Source: Paramacrobiotus metropolitanus (taxonomy: Eukaryota > Tardigrada > Eutardigrada > Parachela > Macrobiotidae). Taken from it: DNA of 64,000 nucleotides. Position numbers and translations under genes: made by a program. The notes under the pieces are model-generated. The model saw only the letters and a list, made by a program, of their open reading frames with translations. It did not search any database and had not been told where the DNA came from. Positions 44,970 through 55,500 of this stretch are shown one piece after another (positions within the stretch are counted from its first letter, which is position 1; each line of letters begins with the position of its first letter). The stretch spans positions 372,001-436,000 of the forward strand of contig NW_026570282.1 in the NCBI RefSeq assembly GCF_019649055.1. Reading direction: 5' to 3'.

Positions 44970-46373
44970 ATGGAAGAATACGGCCCGGATTCCGGTGGTC
45001 GGCAAAAAGTGAGTCATTTGTCGTTTATGTTTATTGAGAATATAAGGTGCTTACTAAAATTTGAAAGGGTTTGAGTGTGCGAGGATCAAACCGTTTTATT
45101 GATTTGCAGAGCCGATAATTCATAATCGTCATGCATTTCAGAATACTGTGATTGTGAAGCCCATTCTAATTGGTTGCAAATCCAAGAAGCTTCCGGCTCC
45201 CATTCCCAATCCATATGCCGGCCAACCGAGTAGCTCGGGTACTTCACCCGCCGGCACCAATGAAAAGGACCACACTCACAACTGGACGCTGTACGTCCGA
45301 CCGTACCATAACGAGGTTAGATTTAAATACTGATTTTAAATCACAATCTCACTGAGTAAGAATTTGAGTGAAGAATTCCTATCCAATTAAATTATTGCAT
45401 GTTAATGGTCTGCAGGATATTTCCGAATGGATAAAGAAAGTCCAGTTTAAGCTGCATGAGACATACCCTAATTCTGTACGAAGTGAGTGAACCTCGTTTA
45501 AATATTCCTCGTTCCAGCTGCGGGCAAATTTGTGCTTCTTATTCACTTGAAATTTGTTACTTTGCTTTGAATAGTCTGTTTTTAGCATGCACATCCACGC
45601 CTTACGAAGTGGAGGAGACTGGCTGGGGAGAATTCGAGGTACAGATCAAATTTTTCTTCATGGATCCCAATGAACGACAGGTGGGTAAAGCGCTTTAGGG
45701 TTAACTAAAATGACAAAATCGTATGCCCCTGGGCCCTGAATATAACTTTCGGCATTTCCTAGTAATTTTTTAACGCGTTAAGTTTTGCAGGTTACCGTGT
45801 GGACCGTAGTGCGATTGTTTAAGAAGGAAACGGATCATCACTTAGTTGAACTTCCGGACGGCACATTAATGTCCGAAGTCTATGACGAATTGGTAAAAAG
45901 GGCAAATTTATATGTCAAGTTGAACTGTTGATGTGCTACGTAGACTGACAGCGATCTTCTAGGTCTTCATGGATCCATCTGTGATGATGATCGATTATCT
46001 CAGTAGGACTAAGATTTGGGGATCCGATTACAAACCGGAAATTAACTGTACGATGCAGAATCGTACTTTGAATAGTCCGCGTAGAGGAATTTTTATTTAA
46101 AATGAATTTGTTCGCGGCTTTGCAGATGACGTAAAGAAACAAGAAACGCTGAAGAGTATAAGAAAAGCGCGTGAGCGTATTACGCCGGAAATACAGGCAT
46201 TGTCCGCGCAATACAAAACCTACAAAAATTCTTACGCCAGTATTGTCGCACTGTTGCGGGGAGAACCACTTCCAAATTTCCGTGGCTTAAGTGCACAGCA
46301 AGTGGAATCGGAGCACGATGGTTCGGTAGCAGCCAGTTCTCAAGAATCTCATGACGCTTTCAATACAGATTAA
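44970..46373 (+). CDS. YEATS4: YEATS4 / GAS41, YEATS-domain reader in TIP60 and SRCAP complexes
   Basis: Seven exons (44970-45008, 45142-45315, 45416-45482, 45586-45680, 45791-45892, 45963-46047, 46126-46373) give 269 residues. The opening [19 protein letters not shown] matches human AEFGPDSGGRVKGVTIVKPI. The YEATS domain continues with [55 protein letters not shown] and [17 protein letters not shown], including the aromatic and Gly-Trp-Gly residues that read acyl-lysine on histones. After [13 protein letters not shown] comes a C-terminal helix rich in Lys/Glu. Human GAS41 is 227 residues; here there is an insert ([14 protein letters not shown]) before the HTHNW block and a longer polar tail ([12 protein letters not shown]). 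It acts in the nucleus, in H2A.Z deposition and H4/H2A acetylation. Confidence 0.93.
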
Positions 46374-47537
46374 TGGCAGGGAGAATGGTTAATATAATCT
46401 GTTTTCGGCGACGGCCGTTTCCCTAAACTCGAGCAACCGAAAAGCAAAATTGTTTTGTTCAGTTGTATTGTTACTACATTAATAGTGATCTACGTTTTTT
46501 TGTATCTGACAGGGGCAAATGCACGCGTAGATTTGGCTTTTGTTAAAGTGTTTGAAATCATCATAAATCATCATAATGTGGATAATGCATGAATAGGTAG
46601 AGTACTTGATTACTTACTACCCAGAAAGAATTATGAAAATTTGTTTGTGTTAGAATAATTATAAGCGCAGCAATTTGATTTGGTAAAGAATACACAGAAC
46701 TGACGATGAGTTGAATCTTGAGAATTAAGCGCTGTCGCAGTATTTTGGTGGCATTTTAGCATACATTTATACGTACTTCTATAGCTAGTAGCTAGTAGCT
46801 ACAGTAGTATAGCGCGTAGAAATACAAACAGTAAGCAGGTACCGGCATACTGCGCGATATTTTTCTATTTGACTGATGTAGTGCTGCGGCATAACAAGCG
46901 AGAGTCAAGCGGGCGGCGGGTTGTTCAACAAACATGCCAAGTTTAACGACCAATGAAGTGGGTTTTCCACGCCTCATAAATATGGCATGCTCAATAATCA
47001 TTGGTGTAACTCGTAAATAGGGCGAAGTGGAGCTTTTTTATCCTGCAAAAATTCGGTGCAACCTGGCAGAGGCAGCTGTTTTTCAGAGATTGTTGTTGAT
47101 CTCTGATTAAAAGTCAAATTTGGCATTCGTTTACATTTTCGTTTTTCAATGTTAATTTAATGTTATTTAAGGATCTGTAGTGGGGTTCATTGGTTATGTG
47201 ACGAAGATTGTGCGAATTCGCTTAAAATCTTTTGATCAGACTTTAGCCAGGTTAGCGCTTATCGCGAGGAAAGCCACTGTGCAATCTTGTAAGTTCCTGT
47301 TCATGATAGTTCATCGCTTCTGTTTAATTACTGCTCGTATGAGTACTTAATTAACTTATACAGTATACACGATTGTGCGATCAAGATTTGTTCCTCTGGA
47401 AATTGGGAGTTGTTGCGTATTTCTACATAGAGAATCGCTGCTTAAAACTGATGAGGTGATAGGTAAACAGTTTTCCTTGTACTTGCAAGCGATTGCCTTT
47501 GCAGATTTACATTGAATAGACAGAATAGTCACACAAA
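46374..47537. other. Intergenic, YEATS4 to the zinc-finger gene
   Basis: 1.16 kb without a convincing gene. It includes a small AGCTAGTAGCTAGTAGCTA repeat at about 46783-46801. Confidence 0.4.
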
Positions 47538-49247
47538 ATGGGACGTCGCTCGAAGGGTGTTTCTGCGGATCCGCCAGGAAATCGTACCCTGCCGACCACC
47601 ACCTTCCAAATCCTACCGCGTCTTGATAACCTGGGCGGTCTGCAGACTGGCGGCCTATCCATGGTAGCGCCCAATCTCGGCCAGTTGATGTTGGGAAAAG
47701 TTCCACTGAATCTCAATCTGAACGATATCACCGCCCAGCTGCGCCAACCCGCTGCGCCCTCCCAAAAGATCCTCCTGCCCAAACTCCCCCAGGGGATCCG
47801 ACCCCCGTCGAAAATCATCCTCCTAAACGGAAAAGACAGCGGCGGCAAGATGAAGGTGCAGATCTTGAACACCTCCCGTACACGCGATGGGTTGACCGAG
47901 GAGGAGCGCAAAAAGAAAATGCTGACGGGAGAGATTAATGTCCCTTCTAGTATTCTACCCAAACCCAATCCGGTGTTGTTGCGTCGTCCCAAAACACTGG
48001 TAATGGCCGATAAGGACGGCAATCTTAGTGTGACCCAGCAGGGTTTTGGTTCCGTGCCTAAAGTGGCGATTCCGCGTTGTAATCCATCACCCAGTAAATC
48101 TCCGGTGTATAGACAACGGCGCATCGTCTCACGCCAGATTGATCACGATACGGACGCCGTGGATGGGTTCGATAGTGAGGATGAAGTGGTAGTGGCCAAC
48201 CAGTCCATGGACGAAACCGAGTGTTTCCTTCCACCCAACGACATTGACATTTCAGAGCCGCAGATGTCAGAGATGCCGAGTACATCGCGAGTATCTTACA
48301 GAGTATCGCCACAGTCCATTGTTATTTCTCCCAATCGACTGTACCCGAGGGCGGAATTCTCCAGTACACTTCTGGGCGGCGTTGGCCAGGTGCTTATTCA
48401 AAATTTATTTCCGGTGGCACCTTCGAGACCACCCAATCCGGATGACTTCCGTCCTCCCAAGCGGCGGAAATTGTTGAAAAAGCCGGAAAAGTTTGATGCA
48501 ATTGAGAAGGATCTGAATTTGGTAAACATACGAGTACATGCACAATCATTTTGTTATAAAATACGACGATATCGCATGGTTGCGCTTTTTGCACAATTTT
48601 GATGGGCTTTCAATAAAAGAATTTTTCAGGATGAATTGAGAAAATACAAGAAGAAAGGCCGACCGAGTTTCCTGAAGAAATCTGCACAGAAACTAATTGA
48701 GGAAATTAAAAATGACTGTTTAGCGGTTGCCTCGGATGGGATAAATTTGAAATGTCTAGCCTGCAATTGTCTGCTGACCAAAGGCGGCTGGGGATATCCG
48801 CGCCAAATTCTCAAACACCTGCAGTGCATTAAATCCCACCAGTCACGGTATGAAATCTGGAAGCACCAGAAGGAGATGGATCCTGGCATGGTCGACAATG
48901 TCATTCCCGAAGTTATTCGCACACGTGGCCGGTACCGCAAAACACCGTTAGATTACATGGCAGAATTTAAAAATCCTTGGTTAAACACATCGTCCGATGG
49001 ACAAACGCTGCGCTGCGAGGCCTGCAATCTGGTGCTGCTGGATATTAATACCAGAGAAGGGAAGATTCAGCGTACGGACGTCTATCGCCATCTTTATTTG
49101 GATCAGACACACGCAAATAACATTAAGTCGGTGGAAACTGAGGGACAAAAGGACACCAGCACCATCGAGATGGAAACTGAAGCACTACCCGATGCTGAAA
49201 GTACTGCGTTATACACAGTACTGTCGAGCGGCCTTTCGGGTGAATAG
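47538..49247 (+). CDS. Nuclear protein with two Cys2His2-like (CGGBP1/BED-type) modules, family unknown
   Basis: Two exons (47538-48521, 48630-49247) give 533 residues. The N-terminal ~330 residues are low-complexity: Pro/Leu-rich (LPKLPQGIRPPSKIILLNG), then acidic/Ser-rich, with a basic patch DFRPPKRRKLLKKPEKF that looks like a nuclear signal, and another, KYKKKGRPSFLKKS, at the start of exon 2. Exon 2 has two similar modules: LKCLACNCLLTKGGWGYPRQ followed by HLQCIKSH, and LRCEACNLVLLDINTREG followed by HLYLDQTH. Each has Cys-x2-Cys and a His pair with a long spacer, as in BED or CGGBP1-type fingers often related to transposase DNA-binding domains. A DNA-binding role is inferred. The gene ends in an acidic Thr/Glu tail. 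Confidence 0.75.
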
Positions 49248-49908
49248 AGGTTTTGCAGATCTGAATTATTTAAGTTTCAGTTTCATAAATCGCTTAGCAA
49301 ATTATTTGGATCTAAATTCTATTGTTGTAATTTCCTCGGACTGCTGTCGCTTTTTCACAAACGGTTTAATTCATTTTCACTATGGTGGAATCGATTAAGC
49401 CAGAGATCGGCTTGTGATTCGTAATTGCTAATTAGTGAAACAACGCAGTGGGGTCATGAAGCCAATCTTGTGAGTCTGTGCAGTGACCCTTACAGAATTT
49501 TGGGGGTTCATTTTTCGTTGCACAAAATTATAAAATAAATTTTTTCGAATTTCACTCAAATAATTAATAAGCAGTAGTGTGGGGTCTGCACTTATATGCC
49601 AAGTTGCCAACTGCTGAGGTACTTCTATGCATCAAATGTAGCTGTTCCAGTAAGGCCAAAACTTTATCACGGACCGCGGGAACTGGGAAACAAAGAACTC
49701 TTCTGAAACGCATAAACAATCCTGCGACCGACAAGCTCGGCAATAAAGTTGCAAAACCTGGAATCACATAGGGAAACATGGCATGATATTAGAAAAATAA
49801 CTACTAAATTTCTCTGGAGATTGCTGACTAAAATTCTGAATGACAAACAAAATTCAGGAAGGCGGGGAAAGCAGCGATATAACGGTTCAGGATAATCGGT
49901 GTCCATCC
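49248..49908. other. Convergent 3' ends, zinc-finger gene and GNPDA
   Basis: About 660 bp between convergent genes. No ORF with recognisable content. Confidence 0.4.
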
Positions 49909-51429
49909 TTATCCTTCCGTTGAGAGCTGCTTGGACAGCGACAGTTCTTCTCCAGGACGATGATCAGCTACCAACTGATTATGGACTACAACAACACAAC
50001 ACATCAATGCCAACGAAAAATGACTTAAAAATACAAGACATCGATGTACCGTGAGAAAGGCCTTTGAAATACTTCACAGTCTTCACACGCAGTTCCATTG
50101 TGGCGTCCTCATCGCATAAACACAAGAAGCATGGATGCATTTGGAACGCGGAAACCGTCCACATGTGATTCACACCTTCTTCGATGGCTTTGTAAAGAGC
50201 GAAGGCTTTATGCGCACCGGTAATCAAAATCAGCACCTGAAGGAGTACAGCATCTAGACCAGCAACTGTCATATCGCTGTTAGACGACAAATTACCTCTC
50301 GAGCATCCATCACAGTGCCTGAAATCACAACCAAGGTAAACACCGAAAACGATTTACCAGCAAAAAAATTATGGCCATAAATACCAAAATGAAATCACTA
50401 TTTAGAAGATCAAATGTAATTCTTACCGACACCAACAGTCAATGCCATCGTCGGCACTTTTTTCAGATCGTTATCGAAGAAACGTGCATTAGCAATGATG
50501 GTCTCCTGCGCTAGTGTCTTCACTCGGGTGCGAGAAACTGCAAAACATCAGACGAAAAGTGCTGATTCGGTAAATATTTCAGAAGACGAAATGCATCATA
50601 CCCAAGCTTGATCCAGGCTCGTTGAAAGCTGCAAATTCATAGATTATACAATTTTCCACAGAAAATACAGAACTTTTTTTCATTACAGAAAATGTGGGAA
50701 AACAAACAGAGAAAAGTAGTTAACGATTACGTATATGATTATACTCATACACTAGCATTTAAAAGGAACACACTGTGACTTATGAATTTTTAAGCTTCTT
50801 AAGCTAAAACTAACCAATATGCCCGTCAGGACCGATTCCCCCAATAAACAGCTCAATGCCTCCTGCCTCCTTGATAGCCATTTCGAAGTGCTCACATTCC
50901 TCAATCAGGTTAGGAGCATTGCCGTTCAGGATATGAGCATTCTGCGGATTGATATCGATATGCTTGAAGAAGTTGTTAAACATGAACGAGTGATAGCTCT
51001 CCGGATGATCGCGAGGTAACCCTAAGAAAATTCCAATAAAAAATACAGCACACAATTTGCTGCTCTGGTAACATAATTATTCTTACACAATCATGCATGT
51101 GACACTTGTGGGACATTATGCAATGAAATTAATGTGGAACCTACCTACGTATTCGTCCATATTGAACGTTTTGACGTATTTGAAGGAAATTGTTCCCTGA
51201 CGGTGAAATTCGATCAGCTTACGGTACATGCCAAGCGGTGTGCTTCCTGCAACAGCATACGGACCGTGTAAAAACGGCCTACAGAAACAAACTCAGATCG
51301 ACAACCTGTCGGAAGACCCAGAGTGAAATATTTGTCCGGACCAGGAGCGAAATCCAAAATACGACGACGAACATACTTGGCTGCCCATTCAGCCACTGCG
51401 TTAACATCATCCAGAATAACTAACCTCAT
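49909..51429 (-). CDS. GNPDA: Glucosamine-6-phosphate deaminase (GNPDA)
   Basis: Eight exons (51429-51306, 51246-51145, 51021-50815, 50628-50602, 50537-50427, 50318-50296, 50236-50050, 49985-49909) give 285 residues; human GNPDA1 has 289. The enzyme converts glucosamine-6-phosphate to fructose-6-phosphate and ammonia in the cytosol. Signatures: [19 protein letters not shown] (phosphate loop), [20 protein letters not shown] with the catalytic Asp, [40 protein letters not shown], and [20 protein letters not shown] with [11 protein letters not shown]. Two micro-exons (27 and 23 bp) are needed and both fit in phase. The donor of exon 2 is the second of two overlapping GTAG sites, since only that one restores YVGLPRD. 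The C-terminal tail ([16 protein letters not shown]) differs from vertebrates. Confidence 0.93.
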
Positions 51430-52580
51430 TTCTAAACTTCAATAGGAAAGAAAATAAACTAATAAACTTGCCAGCAGTTAATGAAATTAAGTTTAAATGA
51501 TTGCAGGCGAAGTAATTTAAATGTTATTTTCAATTTTGATCAAAAGTTTTCGTTTCGCTGCGTGTCAGAAATGCCAGCCAGGGCAGGCTAGCAAGTTACC
51601 AAGTATTAACAGATCAAAAACCACTTATCAAGACTAAGACGTATTAACGGATCAAAAACCACGTAAGTGGGCGCCGTTAGGGGCTTGGCTTTGAGATGCC
51701 TACAGGAAAAAATTACCAGCGTTTTTTTCGTGTGCCGGCAAATACGGATTACATATTTGGTGGCAATACACAATAAATGCCGTGCTGAAATTCGATAAAA
51801 CTGGACATTTTATTAGAGAATTCGCTAAAATAATAGAGTGCTGTATACAAAACGATGCATAAGATATAAGATGATAAATATGAAAATTAACGGAGGTAGG
51901 CGGTAAAATTATGTTCGCTTATGGTAAAAAAATCCCGCGTCGAGCTCGCCAGCATATAAATATAAGATAGATACGAGTACCGGTAGATGATTCGCAACTT
52001 TAATTTAATAATTATTTGAAAAATAGTGCACGATGATACACAGTTTAATGTTGTAAAATTGGCACTGTTCTACATATTACAGTATTGTACCTCCGTGTAA
52101 TTAAGAAAACGTGGCAGGAACTTGATTAAAAGCGCCTGTAGGTGTAAGCGATTCTCACTGCAGACTGTATATCGTGCATTCCAGCTTACTTGGCATGAAA
52201 TTTGTTTTAGGTCGCTTTGGGTTGTCTTTGCGATATCATTTCACAAAACACCATTCGTAATAAGGAAGTGATAGTGAGAACGTTTTAACTATGGTTGGAA
52301 TGATACCACTAATCCACGAATGACAAGACGATTTTTTTAAATTCAAACGCTTGTGATTCAGCTAATTAAAGCGGTTGTGCACGTTGTTAATAGGTCGGTT
52401 CAGCGGCTGATTATTGTTAGCAAAAAACCCACAGTTAGTTATTGCCGTCGATGCGGTTGTCCACTAACCTGTTTTCCAGTATTATTTTATACTAGCTGTG
52501 GACCTGTGGTGAATCTGCATTTTATTTTTTTGTAATAAATGACACTCATCTATTGGTCAAATTGTTTTCTTCCTGAATTG
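51430..52580. other. Intergenic, GNPDA to the serine protease (divergent)
   Basis: 1.15 kb, AT-rich, no gene seen. A short direct repeat, GTATTAACNGATCAAAAACCAC, occurs at about 51602 and again about 42 bp downstream. Confidence 0.4.
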
Positions 52581-55500
52581 ATGCGACAAAAATTCGGCCG
52601 GATGCGGATACATCAACATGCTACCTGTATTTCGTTAATCTTGGGAATTGCGTTTAGCAGTTTTAAAACCGATGCCAAAGTGCCAAATGCACGAGCCGGA
52701 AGGTAAGAAAATCTTCTAGCTTGACGCTTGCACGAATTGCTGCTTATTTCAGTATTTATGTATAACAGTATAATAACACTGCAACAAAATTTGTGTTTAT
52801 GCGACAGGAATAATGAAAACGTGACCAACATCCACAGGACACAGGAGATCTCAAAGCCCTCCAATTCTTCATTAAACTCCTCTTTTATATCCGCTGTCGA
52901 TTCTGTTACTATCATTTCTACAGTCACGCGCCCTTCCACATCCTCTCCCTTTATAACGGAAAGTAGCACGAAGTCACACAACAGCATTTTGTCTTCCACA
53001 TCAAGCAACTATACCTATTTACATAAAGGTAATTCATCTGGCGGTTTGGTTGATTACGGTACGTACACGATACTCGCAAGATTTGTTGGTAGCGAATTTT
53101 GTATGGAGCCCTCGGGGAAATTATATGCATAATATGTGCAGTATAACAAAATCATATCGGATAATAAAAACAACTGTAATAATATTATTTTAATCGAGAC
53201 TTTGTTAACACAGTTTGCGGTACAACCCCGATGCTATGGGAGCGCATAATTGGGGGCTTCACAGCTGCGGTCGGAGAGTTTCCATGGATGGCTTCGCTTC
53301 GCAAGCGCGATAGCTACAACACTTCCATTCATAAATGCGGCGCGACATTGTTACATCCAGAGTAAAAATCATCTCTACTCTGTAGTTCAGAACATTGTTT
53401 TAGATGATTATCAATGTCGGCCTTGTTATTTGCAGATGGATCATCACAGCAGCGCACTGCGCATACAGGTAATAAATAAGTACAGACCAAAGTCCTGCAA
53501 CTGGACATAGAATTACTGTTGTGAATCTAATAACACGAAGCAAGAACAGCTCTAAAATCATTTGCTACTTTTAAAAGTTTAATGCAAAGAAAGCTGATTT
53601 TTTATCTTTATCGGCCACCAGATGCCAACTCCTGTCCGTTAAAAACCTAATAAATAATACTTTCAGTGGAATTATTGAGAATTAAAATGTACCTCTACTT
53701 ACGATTACAGATTTTAGGATCCGGAAGCGCCGGATGGTGATACGGCTCGGAGCACTGGATGTCGATTATGATGACCAGGCCGATGATTCGCTATCGTATG
53801 TCGATGCCAGAGTGGCTTCGGTGAAAATCCATCCAGATTTTGATAGCGTAACGTTTGAGAACGATTTGGCACTGCTGAAACTGAGCGAGCCGGTACGCTT
53901 AGCTCCCAATATTGTGCCAATCTGCCTAGCGCCATTCATGGATTATATTGGCACTTTCGGGATGCTAGCCGGCTGGGGATTGACCAACCCAGGTATTCTT
54001 TAAAATTCAGATATCGCTTATGTGGTCGATCTTACACATTTCTGGCAGTAAAATAGCTTGTTAGCCATATAGAACCTGTGCTACGATACCGAATCTGGAT
54101 TAGCGTTAAAAATCGGCGTCGCACTGCCGCATTTTACATATGTTGTGACCTTTCAAGTAATATTGTGTGATTCAATCACTTTCTTCGAACAAAAATTTAG
54201 TCTTGTTAATCGTTATTTAGTTCTGTTTGCTGAAGTTTATTAAGAGTATTAGTATATCTTAATGCACTGGACGCTCAAGCTTTAAATATTGAGCGGAAAT
54301 TTCAATAAACCTAGGGCACATATTGTAACAGTGGCCTATCTGGCTACTGTTCTAGTGGGGTGGCGATCAGCCTTTACCACGATTAAACGGCTGTTGGTGT
54401 GAAAGGTGGCACGGCCGGCAACGATGCTGGCCGAGGACGCTCTTACAGATGTAACGCAATTACACAGGTGGCTCCGATTGGGATGACGCTAGTTCATCCC
54501 AAGCGGTCAAACGCAACAACGTAACTCAAGGCATGTTTAATGACAAGGGAATCAAGAACACAGCAAGGTTGTAAGCAAGGGTTTCAGCAAGAGGAACAAT
54601 CAAGTAGATGCAAGCTGTAGCAAGCTGAGCACAAGACTGAATTCTAGAAATTCAGGAGAAAGGAAACTAGCCGGTAACGGGGACACAAATTCATAACGCG
54701 ATGGAATGAATCATAACTGGGCGGTCTTATCGTTCGTACAAATACTATCGCTACATCCCTCACGGTAGCGATGAGATATACTTGTCTCATCAAGACAACA
54801 AAACGAAAGACGTAGGAAAACAGGAAAACAAAGCGTTAGGAATTAGTAAACAATAGAACACAATGGTCCGGGATGATCCTTAACGTACGGCGTGGTGGTC
54901 CCTCACGTTGAACTACCACGAGAATCCATCCGGCGATCGGAAGGATCCTACAGTCAGGTTCCGCTGAGAATGTCCGGGATTGGGAAGGGGTCCCTCACGG
55001 TATCCGGAAATTTTCCGCGTTCTTCCGGCGGCGTGGGGAGGGTTTGGGTGTATCGGCAAAATTTAATGTAGCTGTAGGTATGTTTAGCCTGTGCGGGTTG
55101 CTAAACATCATCTGATAGAATGGAGAATTGCTAATATACTCCAGTGTAGAATTAAGACCATCGACTGTAAGTTCGCGTTTAGCCGGTCTGGGCGATAATG
55201 TACTCGGAATCTCTGGATCTGTGTGACGTACAGCCACTGAAGCAAGCGTCTGTGAGGATTGTGCGGTTGCTTCATTGTCCTGTCTGCACTGTGTGGGGGC
55301 ACATAATGTACTCGTACTGTCCGCATTAATATGCGATAATTTTTCCAATAACTGCATTCTGGCTTTTGTTTGCGGTGTAATATTCGTTTCGGAATCAATC
55401 GAGCAATTTGGCACAGTTGAAGTCGTAACATCGTTGACACAGTTGTTAATGTAAGGCGTATGAGGCTGAAACAATTTAGCTGTACCCAGATTTTGGCGTT

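Noticed and set aside
47507-48124. 205-codon minus-strand ORF
   Set aside because: It lies opposite exon 1 of the two-module zinc-finger gene, which splices in frame to exon 2; the antisense ORF has no splice partners or motifs.
52808-53132. Read-through of protease exon 2 to a stop at 53132
   Set aside because: The GTAATT donor at 53029 and the next acceptor restore the conserved Cys before the IIGG activation site, so splicing is clearly the better model.
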